In this document: piece after piece, positions 56,400 to 64,000 of the stretch
Layout: the number at the start of each line of letters is the position of its first letter
Numbering within the stretch: position 1 is the first letter of the stretch
Origin: Thraustochytrium sp. TN22
Lineage: Eukaryota; Sar; Bigyra; Thraustochytrida; Thraustochytriidae
Direction of reading: 5' to 3'
Assembly (NCBI GenBank): GCA_013306675.1
Contig: JABLUY010000010.1
Coordinates: 62,001-126,000, forward strand
DNA length: 64,000 bases
Made by a program: the position numbers and the translations under genes
Notes under the pieces: model-generated
Databases searched by the model: none
Seen by the model: only the letters and a program-made list of their open reading frames with translations
What the model was told of the DNA's origin: nothing

Positions 56400-58025
56400 C
56401 TACAGTTGTGCCGAGGCCTGCACGGCATCCGCGTGCACGAGCTCACCAAAAAGCGTGGCGGCGGTGGCGTCGCGCACGCGGATGGTGACGTAGGAGCCGA
56501 CGGGGAGCTTGGCAGGGTCGCCGTCGACGATGATGCAGCGGCGCAGGCCGGAGGTGCGGCCCTGCATCTTAGTGGCGTCGCGGCGGCTGGGACCCTCGAC
56601 GAGGATCTCGTAAACCTTACCGATCTGCTCGCTGGCCTTTACGTGGGCGACCTCGCGGAAGGTGTCAATGACCTCCTGCAGGCGGCGGCGCTTGACCTCC
56701 TCCGGGATGTCGTCATCGAGCTTGTGGTAGGCATGCGTCCGCTCGCGGCGCGAGTAGTGGAACATAAAGGCCTGGTCGAAGCGCACCTCGCGGAAGAGGC
56801 TGAGGGTGTCCTGGTGATCGTCCTCGGTCTCGCCGCAAAAGCCGGAGATGAAGTCACTGGAGATCTCCAGGTCCGGGCCGAGCAGCGCGCGCGCGCGGCG
56901 CACGAGGTCCAGGTAGGACTCGCGCGTGTAGCCGCGGCGCATGCGGTCGAGTACGCGAGAGCTGCCGCTTTGCGCAGGCAGATGGATGCCGCGGCAGATG
57001 TTGGGGTACTTGAGCATGGCGTGAAAGACGTCGTCGGTGAAGTCCTTGGGGTGCGGGCTGGTAAAGCGCACACGAATGGTGGGGTCAACGGCAGCAACGC
57101 GCTCGAGCAGCTCGCCGAAGCGCACGCCAGGACCGTCTCGGAGCGTGAACATGTCCGAGAAGCCCTCGGCCGTGCTGTAGGAGGACGCGCCGGGCTCGGA
57201 GCGGTCCAGGTAGGAATTGACGTTCTGCCCCAGCAGCACCACCTCCTTGACCTCGCCGGCGCGCGAGAGCTCCTCGACCTCGCGCACGATGGAGGCGGCG
57301 GCGCGGCTGCGCTCGCGGCCGCGCGTGAACGGCACGATGCAGTACGAGCACATGTTGTTGCAGCCGCGCGTGATGCTGATGAAGGCCTGCCACGGCTCGC
57401 TGCGGCGCACGGGCGCGATGTCCGCGTACGTCTCGTCCACCGAGAGCTGCACGTTCATGCCCTGGTTTTCGCCGCGCGCCAGCCGCAGCAGCCGCGGCAG
57501 GTCGCGGTAGCCGTCTGGCCCGGCCACGACGTTGACCAGGTTCTCCTCCAGCAGGCGGTCGCGCATGCGCTCCGCCATGCAGCCCAGCACGCCCACCTGC
57601 TGGTCGGCGCGCTTGCGCTTGCGGAAGGTGCGCAGCTGCTGCAGCGCCTTGGACTCCGCCTGCTCGCGGATGGCGCACGTGTTCACCAGCACCACGTCTG
57701 CCTGCTCGGCGTCCGGCGCCGCGCGGTACCCGGCGCCCTCCAGGATGGCTGCGCAGATCTCGCCGTCCGCCACGTTCATCGCGCAGCCCAGCGTCTGGAT
57801 GAAGTACGAGCGGCCCTCCTCGAAGGCGCGCCGCTCCACGTCCTCCACGCCCTCGTGCCCCAGCACGGGCGCCTCCAGGTCCCCCTCCTCTGCGTCCAGG
57901 TCCACGACGCGGGGCGCCTGCCCGCCGCCGCTGCGCTGGATGAACGCGCGCAGCGGCACGCGGCGCTTCTCCGACCGCAGCCGCTGCCGCAGCTCCGCCG
58001 CGCGCGACCCGGCTGCCGGCGGCGG

Positions 58026-58058
<33 letters not shown>

Positions 58059-58166
58059 TGGAGTTGACGAGGTCGAGCTCGCGCCGCGCGCCGCCACGGC
58101 CTGCGGCCACGCTCGCGTCGCGCCACGCCACGCGGCGCGCGCGCCGGCGCCCTGCAGAGCCCGCAT
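56400..58166 (-). CDS. CDK5RAP1: tRNA-2-methylthio-N6-dimethylallyladenosine synthase (MiaB/CDK5RAP1)
   Basis: 588 residues. It has the three parts of the methylthiotransferase family. The N-terminal UPF0004 domain has Cys128 (IQTLGCAMN), Cys164 (NTCAIRE) and Cys196 (LGCMAER) for an auxiliary 4Fe-4S cluster. The radical-SAM core has C269, C273 and C276 in GCNNMCSYC. A C-terminal TRAM domain (VGKVYEILVEGPSRR-like text, then GRTSGLRRCI and GSYVTIRV) completes it. The enzyme adds a methylthio group to i6A at position 37 of certain tRNAs. The first 50 residues are rich in Arg, Ala and Ser with a Pro/Thr run, consistent with a mitochondrial targeting peptide, as for animal CDK5RAP1. The start ATG is at 58166. 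Single exon. Confidence 0.93.
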
Positions 58167-59219
58167 CTCGCCGCGCTGGACGCCCGGCTCCGCGCCTCGA
58201 CGGACGACGGGCGACGGGCGATGGACGATTGACTTCGCGCGCGTGAGCCGTGGGTGGTGGTGGTGGTGGCAAGCAGGCTGCCGCGCTCGCCCACTCGTAG
58301 TGGCCGCCCAGTGAGGATGCGCTCCGAGTCCAAGCCATCGAGTCCGCCGGCGGCGCTGCGCGGCTCGCGGCCGGCTCGGCGTCGCCGCTAGCTTAGCCAG
58401 CTAGAGGCCGAGAAGCGTTGCGCATGCAAGCCCGAAGCGCGCGGGCAAGAGAGCGTTGCTCATCGACCACGAGTGGTGCCACACACCAAAAGAACCAGAG
58501 ACTCGAGCTGCGGAGAGCCCGGAGACCCCGGTTCGGCTTGGTTCTTGTCCTCGTTCGCAAGTTCAACCGTCGGGCCTCGCTCAGCTCGCTGGGATCCTTG
58601 CTCGCGCGGCAGCGGCAGTGCAGCCTCTTCAGGTCCCTCGACCGGATCGTCTTATCTTTCTTCCTCTTGCCCGACCAAGACCTGTGCAGCAGTGACCAGT
58701 CGCAGCTCCTCTCTCGCCTCTCGGCCTCTCCAGGCACCTTCAGGCAGCGCCAGACAGCCACGGCCTCTCCGTTCGCGGCCTTCGCAGCGCGTGCCAGCCA
58801 GCCTGAGCTCGCCAGCGCCTGGCAGTGCACTGCACCGCTCGCTGCTCGCGCAGCTGTCCTCGGACGACACCTCTCGGTTTCCCTACCAACATAAGTTACG
58901 CTCTTCGCTCCACCGCGCTCAACCCGACCTCGCTCACCGGCTCGCCGCGTGTCGGGGTCGGGCTGCGCTCGACGTCGGGCTCCACGAGGCGGGCAGCGCG
59001 GGCTGGGCCGAGCCGCGCGAACGCGGCCGCCGCGCCGGCGCCCTCCGAGTCCGGCACGCCCAGCCCGCCGTGGCCGGCGCTCAGGCTGTTGTCCTGCTCA
59101 CGGGCGACCCCGAGTCGGAGCTGGCGCAGCCCGAGCGCGGCGGCCGCCGCGCTTCGCGGGCAGGACGCGCGGCGCGGCAGAGCGGAGACGGCGGCTGCGA
59201 GCAGGCCGGAGGCGGCGCG
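58167..59219. other. Divergent promoter region between MiaB and UPF0126 genes
   Basis: 1.05 kb. A GCTAGCTTAGCCAGCTAG cluster lies at about 58388-58405 and GAGTCCGG/GAGTCGGAG words at 59045 and 59113. A long frame is open on the plus strand into the UPF0126 gene but lacks an ATG before 59220. No separate gene is seen. Confidence 0.45.
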
Positions 59220-60221
59220 ATGCTGCGGAGCGCGACGCGCGGCGGCGCGCTGCGAACGGCATGGCGGCGGGCGGCGGGCGGCGGCGGCCTGGGCGCTCAT
59301 GCGGGCGCGACGCGCGGCGAAAGCGGCGCCGCCTCCTCGAGCGCGGCGCAGCGCGCCGCGGGCGTTGAGGGCGCGCAGAGGTACCCGAAGCTGGGCGCGT
59401 TTGGGCCCGCGCAGGTAGGCCCGGTGAGCGACGGGCTGGAGCGGTTCCCGTCGGTGCGCAACGCGCGAGGCGTTCTGCGCGGTGCCGACTACGTGGGCAC
59501 GGTGGTCTTCGCGGCCTCGGGCGCCATCACCGCCGGCACGGTGGGCATGGACGCGCTCGGCTGCACGATCCTCGGCACGATCGTGGCCATCGGGGGCGGG
59601 ACGATCCGCGACGCCATCATTCTGCACAAGCAGCCGTTTTGGGTGGAGGAGTACGAGTACCTGCTCATGGCGGCGGCCGCCGCGCTGGCGACGTCGGCGC
59701 TCTGGCCGTCGCTGCCGTCCGGCAACGCCGTCAAGGACGCCGACGGCGGCGAGGGCGACCTCATGTGGGCCGGCGACACGCTCGGAGTCGGCGCCTTCGC
59801 CGTCATCGGCTGCCAGAACGCGCTGCGCATGTGTGTGCACCCGGTCATCGCCTGCGTCTGCGGCATGGTCACGGCCACCTTCGGCGGCCTCACCCGCGAT
59901 GTCATCTGCGGTCTGCCCGCGCAGGCTTCGGGCAACGGCCGCATCATGCATTCGCACAGCGACATGTACGCTACCACGGCCTTCGCTGGCGCCGCCGCTT
60001 ACCTCACGGCCCGCGCGATGCACCTCCCGGTCGCGGCGCGTATCGCGGCCGGCACGTTTACGGCCTTTGGGCTGCGTTTCGCCGCCCGTGAGTACAACCT
60101 CGCGCTCCCCACGTGGTCCAAGCCTTCCTTTCACACGCACAGCGCCGCAGAGGCCGCATCCGCTTCGCGAATGACTCATGTTGTCAAGCTCGAGGCTGAG
60201 AGGGCCGAGCCATCCACCTGA
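59220..60221 (+). CDS. UPF0126/glycine-transporter-domain (TRIC-like fold) membrane protein
   Basis: 333 residues from the first ATG in frame (59220). The N-terminus (MLRSATRGGALRTAWRRAA) looks like a mitochondrial or plastid targeting peptide. Two copies of the UPF0126 repeat follow, each three membrane helices. Repeat one is DYVGTVVFAASGAITAGTVG with GGGTIRDAI. Repeat two is DTLGVGAFAVIGCQNAL with FGGLTRDVICG. The paired GGG/FGG-x-x-RD motifs and the small helices fit the bacterial YicG family, whose fold resembles TRIC cation channels. The exact substrate is unknown. The C-terminal tail is hydrophilic, and its last seven codons form the first unit of a 22-bp tandem repeat that continues after the stop. 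Confidence 0.85.
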   Translation: MLRSATRGGALRTAWRRAAGGGGLGAHAGATRGESGAASSSAAQRAAGVEGAQRYPKLGAFGPAQVGPVSDGLERFPSVRNARGVLRGADYVGTVVFAASGAITAGTVGMDALGCTILGTIVAIGGGTIRDAIILHKQPFWVEEYEYLLMAAAAALATSALWPSLPSGNAVKDADGGEGDLMWAGDTLGVGAFAVIGCQNALRMCVHPVIACVCGMVTATFGGLTRDVICGLPAQASGNGRIMHSHSDMYATTAFAGAAAYLTARAMHLPVAARIAAGTFTAFGLRFAAREYNLALPTWSKPSFHTHSAAEAASASRMTHVVKLEAERAEPST

Positions 60222-60262
60222 GAGGGCCGAGCCATCCACCTGAGAGGGCCGAGCCATCCACC
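60197..60262 (+). repeat. 22-bp tandem triplicate spanning a stop codon
   Basis: TGAGAGGGCCGAGCCATCCACC occurs three times in a row (60197, 60219, 60241). The first copy is coding, the TGA opening the second copy is the stop of the UPF0126 gene, and the rest is 3' UTR. Confidence 0.95.
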
Positions 60263-61035
60263 TCAGGCTCGCCTTCCTGAAAAGAACAAGAAAAAGAAGA
60301 AAGATGATGAAAGAAGGAGAAGGAGACGAGATCACCTTCGTCGCAAGCACCATCGCGCCACGCAGCATGGCGCAGGCTCTCCAAAGATCCTTGCAATCCG
60401 AGATGAAACCATGTTCCGTCAGTATCTTTTCGCACCCCTCTTCGTCGTGCAACGATCGTAGCGTCGGCCTCGCCTAGTGCCACAATGTCTTCTTCCCTGA
60501 GAGATCATGACTCACAGAGGTTGCTCAGCGCATTGCACCCAACTTGGGACCTCCATCATCGGTCTCGGTACCGTCCCTCCTCCGCCCCGTCCCCTCTGCG
60601 CGCATGCACCATTGCCCGCACGTCCCACATCCCCCCCCCTCGCGCCCCCTGCAGCTGCGCGTCCCTCCCCGCATCCCCGCCTATCGCGCGCCCGCAGCCT
60701 GCCCCTGCCTTGGCCGGTACCCCCGGGCTGCGGGGGATTCGACCAATTTGCGCGGGCGCGGGCAGTGGAGGCCGCGTGGATAGTCCACTGGCAGCCGCGC
60801 GGTCGCCAGTGGCGCGCGCGCGGCTGCGGGCGTTGCGGATATAGGCCTGTTAGCGGCCGATTATGGCAGGCGAGCAAGCGATTTCGAATTCAAATCCGCC
60901 TCGGCTTGCGCGCTCAGGTTGCGACGCGGCGCGGAGCGGGGCGCGCGGGCGCGGGCGGCGGCGGCGGGCGGCGGGCGGCGGCTGCGTGCGGGCGTCTGTC
61001 TCTCCGCGGCGCGCGGCGGGCGACCGGCAGGCGGG

Positions 61036-61070
<35 letters not shown>

Positions 61071-61071
61071 C
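60222..61071. other. Intergenic region upstream of V-ATPase subunit d
   Basis: 850 bp. After the 22-bp repeats come an A/G-rich stretch (60280-60335), a pyrimidine-rich zone (60560-60700), and an AT island TTCGAATTCAAATCC at 60886. A (GGCA)n microsatellite at 61032-61070 abuts the start codon. No gene is seen. Confidence 0.5.
61032..61070. repeat. GGCA tetramer microsatellite abutting a start codon
   Basis: About nine to ten copies of GGCA ending one base before the ATG of the V-ATPase subunit d gene, so it is in the 5' UTR. Confidence 0.9.
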
Positions 61072-62253
61072 ATGCCCGGGCAAGGGATCACGGAGGCGCA
61101 CAAGCCGGGCGGGCTGGCGACCTTCAACAGCCAGGATGGCTTCGTGGAGGCCGTGCTGCGCGGGCTGCAGCTGGGGTTCCTGACGGACGCGGACTACCGC
61201 AGCATCCTGCAGTGCGACAACATCTCAGACGTGAAGCTGAACCTGCAGGAGACGGACTACAACGCGTACGTGGCGGACGTGCCGCAGATCTCGCCGTCCA
61301 TCGTGCGCGAGAAGGCGCTGGAGAAGCTGGTGAACGAGTTCAACATGCTTCGCGCCAACGCGGTGCAGCCGCTGGCGCAGTTCATGGACTTCATCAAGTA
61401 CGACTACATGATCGACAACGTCATGCTCATCCTCAAGGCGACGCTCAACAACCCGAACGTGGACGTGGCCTCGCTCATTAAGCAGACGCACCCGCTCGGC
61501 CAGTTCGAGGAGAGTGTCTTCAACAGCATCTGCGCCTTCGAGAACAGCCCCAAGGGCTACGCGGAGCTCTACCAGTCGGTGCTCATCGACACGCCCATCG
61601 GCCCTTACTTTGCACGCTTCCTGCAGGAGGAGTCCGACAAGATGTCGCAGGACGCTTCCTACGTGCAGAACCTGCTTGAGGAGCTTCCCACCACCAAGCT
61701 CGAGAGCTCGCTGCGCAAGCTCTACCTGGAGGACTTCATGAGCTTTTGCACCAAGCTCGGCGGCGACACCGCCTCCATCATGACCGACCTCATCAAGGCG
61801 CGCGCCGACGCCACGGCCATTAACATCACGCTCAACTCCTTTGGCACCCTTCTCAACGACCCCAGCCTGCGCATGTCCGAGCGCAAGCCGCTCTACCCCT
61901 CCATGGGCTTCCTCTACCCGGATGGCACCGACAAGCTCGCCCAGGTCGGCGATGAGATGGAGCTCGCTGCCGTGCTGCGCACGTACCAGGTCTACCGCGG
62001 CATCTTCGACAAGCACCAGCGCGGCGACAAGACCATCGACGATGCCTTTTACGAGCGCGAGGTCCAGCTCAACGAGATGGCATGGGAGGGCCAGTTCCAC
62101 TACGCGCCCTTTTACGCCTACGTGCGCCTCAAGGAGCAGGAGATCCGCAACCTCGTCTGGATCTGCGAGTGCATTGTCCAGCGCCAGAAGGACCGCGCCG
62201 CTGACCATTTCGTCCCTGTGTTCTCCCGCGAGGCTGCCTTTCGCAAGCGATAA
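61072..62253 (+). CDS. VMA6: V-type proton ATPase subunit d (V0 sector)
   Basis: 393 residues from the ATG at 61072. It matches the family along its length: ATFNSQDGFVEAVLRGLQLG and FLTDADYRSILQCDNI, then LQETDYNAYVAD, LAQFMDFIKYDYMIDNV, and NPNVDVASLI. The C-terminal half has CTKLGGDTASIM, ITLNSFGTLL, LYPSMGFLYP and the end EQEIRNLVWICECIVQRQKD. It is soluble, made mostly of helices, and sits on the cytoplasmic face of the V0 ring, coupling it to the V1 stalk in vacuole or endosome proton pumping. Family members are about 350 residues; this one has a short N-terminal extension and small insertions. Single exon. A GGCA microsatellite is immediately upstream. Confidence 0.95.
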   Translation: MPGQGITEAHKPGGLATFNSQDGFVEAVLRGLQLGFLTDADYRSILQCDNISDVKLNLQETDYNAYVADVPQISPSIVREKALEKLVNEFNMLRANAVQPLAQFMDFIKYDYMIDNVMLILKATLNNPNVDVASLIKQTHPLGQFEESVFNSICAFENSPKGYAELYQSVLIDTPIGPYFARFLQEESDKMSQDASYVQNLLEELPTTKLESSLRKLYLEDFMSFCTKLGGDTASIMTDLIKARADATAINITLNSFGTLLNDPSLRMSERKPLYPSMGFLYPDGTDKLAQVGDEMELAAVLRTYQVYRGIFDKHQRGDKTIDDAFYEREVQLNEMAWEGQFHYAPFYAYVRLKEQEIRNLVWICECIVQRQKDRAADHFVPVFSREAAFRKR

Positions 62254-62650
62254 GCGCCGTACATCGATTTCGACATTGATTCTAAAGCGCCCTGTCATTG
62301 CAATCCTCCTCCGCGAACATTTGACTACACCGCCTTTGCGAGCATCGTATCGCGTCCGCGTCGCATCGCATCCGCGTTGCGTCGCGTCGCGCCGCTCCAT
62401 CTAAAGGCCTAGGCTTCCCACTCAACCTCACCTTTCTCATTCATTCATTCATTCATTTACCTGAATTCTTCTTGTACTTGTGCGATGATGTGTCCTTTCG
62501 TTCGCAAGAGATGCGCGGGAGGTGCTCAAAGGACGAGAATCTACCTCGCCCATGGCCACAACTGGCTACAGCAAAAGCATCCGTCCTCTGAACCCCCCCA
62601 AAAGGATCCTTACATGATTGCAGTTTGAGCGAGGTTGACGCGTTTCTTTT
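62254..62650. other. Convergent 3' intergenic region
   Basis: 397 bp between the V-ATPase and kinase stops. It has GCATC/GCGTC pentamer-like repeats at 62340-62395 and (ATTC)n at 62437-62457. No gene is seen. Confidence 0.5.
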
Positions 62651-64000
62651 CTAAAGCACGGTCTCGGCAAGGCGCGCGAGCTTCGCCTCATAGCGCTCCT
62701 TCTGCTCTCTCAATTTAGACTCATACGCCTCCGCCTGCTGACGGAGATCCTCCTGGAGCTCGGAGCAGAGCTCCCGGAGAACAGTCACGTCCTGCACGGT
62801 CACATTTGGACTGGAGAAGTTGAAGGTGCTGTAGGAGCGGCCGGTGGGAGACTTCGCAGTGGAGTACTGCTTCCGTAGGGACGCCTGCGCTTCCGATGAG
62901 TCGACCGAGCCCAACCCCTTGAGCTTGAGCGAGCTCGTGAGCGAGCTTCCAGCCGCCTCAACGACGCCGCCGTCGATGTCAATGTCGCACGACCCATTCA
63001 TGTTTGCATTCTCCTCTGGAACGGGAACCTTCATGTCGAAAGTGCCCTCGGGGGCCGTGAGGGCGACAGTGCGGAATTGGCTAGGCGTGGAGACGTCAAC
63101 ACTCAGGCGCCTGGTGCGCTCCCCGAGCTGAAGCGCTTCAAGGCGCTGCGTGATAGTGCGAAAGCAAGGGCGGTCTGCCGGCTGGTCGGCCCAGCACTCC
63201 TCGACAAGCTTCGCATAGGCCGGCTTGGCAGCGCGCACGCTTTCTGGAATGGTGGGCCTGAAGCCGCTCGCCACGAGGTTCTCCAGCGGACCGGCCTTGT
63301 TATAGGCCTTCACCACATAGAGGCCGTCGCCAACGAGAGCCTCGCAGAGAATAAGTGCAAAGGCGTAGACGTCAATCTTCTCGGAGAAGGCCTCGCCGCG
63401 ATGGACCTCGGGTGCCAGAAAAATAGGCGAACCTCGGATCTTGTTCTGCGGCACCGGCGGCAGCGGGACGGCCGCCCTCGAGATTGGGTCCCGTACGGCA
63501 AAGATGGAGACGCCAAAGTCGGATACCTTGGCCTCCATCTCGGCGGTCACCAGCACATTGGACGGCTTGAGGTCGTGGTGAATAACGACCTGACGATGGA
63601 AGTCGTGCATGTAGCGCACCGCATGCGCGAGCCCAAGCACCACGGGCTGTCGTGCTGATTCCCACGAGGAGTCCGGGCTGCTGAGCAGATCTGCCATGCT
63701 GCCCCGAGCGCACAACTCGGAAATAAAGTACGCAGTCTTCTCTGGCACGCTGATGGAGGCGCCTAAAAAGCGCACAATATTGGGATGGTGCAAGACTTGC
63801 GCGATCTCAACTTCCTGCCAGAAAGTCTCCAGCTCCTCGCCACTCACGGTACGGAATTTGTACGTCTTCACCGCCGCCGGAATGCCGTGAAGCCGACCCT
63901 GGTGCACCGGGCCGAAGGCGCCCTCGCCGATGCAGTCCAGAAGTAAAACATCCTGGTTGCGGCACGTGAGCCGCTGCAGGCGGCCCTTGGAGGTCTTCCG
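62651..64000 (-). CDS. Tyrosine-kinase-like (TKL) protein kinase, non-RD, with C-terminal coiled coil (5'-partial)
   Basis: The frame is open to the last base of the window, so the N-terminus is missing. The Gly-rich loop is GEGAFGPV, the Lys motif AAVKTYK, the hinge region ISELCARGSMADLL, the catalytic loop VIHHDLKPSN, and the DFG motif SDFGVS. The APE region is FLAPEVH and the C-lobe has YAFALILCEALV and CWADQPADRPCFRTI, as in TKL kinases. In the catalytic loop the usual HRD is HHD, so the Arg is replaced, making it a non-RD kinase; the catalytic Asp and Asn remain. After a Ser/Pro-rich linker of 90 residues comes a coiled coil of about 45 residues at the C-terminus (LRQQAEAYESKLREQ). Substrate and pathway are unknown. 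Confidence 0.88.
   Translation of the reverse strand, partial: RKTSKGRLQRLTCRNQDVLLLDCIGEGAFGPVHQGRLHGIPAAVKTYKFRTVSGEELETFWQEVEIAQVLHHPNIVRFLGASISVPEKTAYFISELCARGSMADLLSSPDSSWESARQPVVLGLAHAVRYMHDFHRQVVIHHDLKPSNVLVTAEMEAKVSDFGVSIFAVRDPISRAAVPLPPVPQNKIRGSPIFLAPEVHRGEAFSEKIDVYAFALILCEALVGDGLYVVKAYNKAGPLENLVASGFRPTIPESVRAAKPAYAKLVEECWADQPADRPCFRTITQRLEALQLGERTRRLSVDVSTPSQFRTVALTAPEGTFDMKVPVPEENANMNGSCDIDIDGGVVEAAGSSLTSSLKLKGLGSVDSSEAQASLRKQYSTAKSPTGRSYSTFNFSSPNVTVQDVTVLRELCSELQEDLRQQAEAYESKLREQKERYEAKLARLAETVL

Noticed and set aside
60880-60900. tRNA B-box-like sequence (TTCGAATTC)
   Set aside because: No matching A-box or cloverleaf arms could be found around it; it is an isolated AT island in a promoter.
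1-64000. Bacterial origin suggested by the histidine kinase and long intronless genes
   Set aside because: Myosin, V-ATPase d, SLC25 carrier, CDK5RAP1-like enzyme and splice-site-bearing exons show it is eukaryotic nuclear DNA.

Overview
The window is nuclear DNA from a GC-rich, gene-dense, intron-poor single-celled eukaryote. The genes are eukaryotic: a myosin, V-ATPase subunit d, a mitochondrial citrate carrier, a monopolin-like kinetochore protein, and a CASTOR/POLLUX channel. Almost all read as one uninterrupted frame. The mixture (hybrid histidine kinase, WW/MyTH4 myosin, CxxH-GGG zinc-finger repeats, LRR-ROCO receptor, Yhm2-type carrier) points to a stramenopile, perhaps a thraustochytrid-like labyrinthulomycete. 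That placement is inference only.

Layout. 1-1340: 3' part of a hybrid histidine kinase. 1676-4600 (-): ABC half-transporter with an internal ZZ-type zinc finger. 5064-6824 (-): HAD-type 5'-nucleotidase with a myristoylation-like N-terminus. 8237-14498 (-): an LRR-Roc-COR-TIR receptor, the one clearly intron-rich gene here. 14499-17911: gene-poor DNA with possible coding remnants. 17912-18838 (+): citrate/oxoglutarate carrier. 19010-20563 (-): Csm1/Pcs1-like protein. 21660-26203 (+): two tandem monocarboxylate-type MFS transporters. 27216-33744: a duplicated two-gene module, SDR (+) facing a secreted type-B carboxylesterase (-). 35630-41572 (-): WW-myosin-MyTH4. 42254-48518: a divergent pair of coiled-coil proteins. 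48802-54315: a zinc-finger-repeat protein (-) divergent from a CASTOR/POLLUX channel (+). 54763-55773 (-): unknown protein with a myristoylation signal. 56400-58166 (-): MiaB/CDK5RAP1 tRNA methylthiotransferase. 59220-60221 (+): UPF0126 membrane protein. 61072-62253 (+): V-ATPase subunit d. 62651-64000 (-): non-RD kinase, running off the window.

The main discovery is at 8237-14498. What looks like a 315-bp satellite (10740-14405) is a tandem array of LRR exons. On the minus strand every unit has an acceptor CGCAG, an 87-nt exon encoding one 29-residue leucine-rich repeat, and a donor GTGAGT, with a CTGAC branch-point candidate 23 nt before each acceptor. All introns are phase 2. A short first exon (14498-14440) splices in phase into the array, and the array splices in phase into the Roc-COR-TIR exon (10796-8237). 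The 13 exons total 3576 nt, a whole number of codons (1191 aa plus stop). The interior introns and exons are almost identical, so LRR number should change easily by unequal crossing-over, in phase. The arrangement resembles the one-LRR-per-exon ROCO genes described in brown algae, here joined to a TIR domain that keeps the likely NADase glutamate. It is a candidate diversifying innate-immune receptor.

Other themes are local duplication (MFS pair, SDR/esterase module, repeated 3' tails behind the second MFS gene), many short tandem repeats just after stop codons, and two recurrent intergenic words, GACTCGGA and CTAGCTAG.
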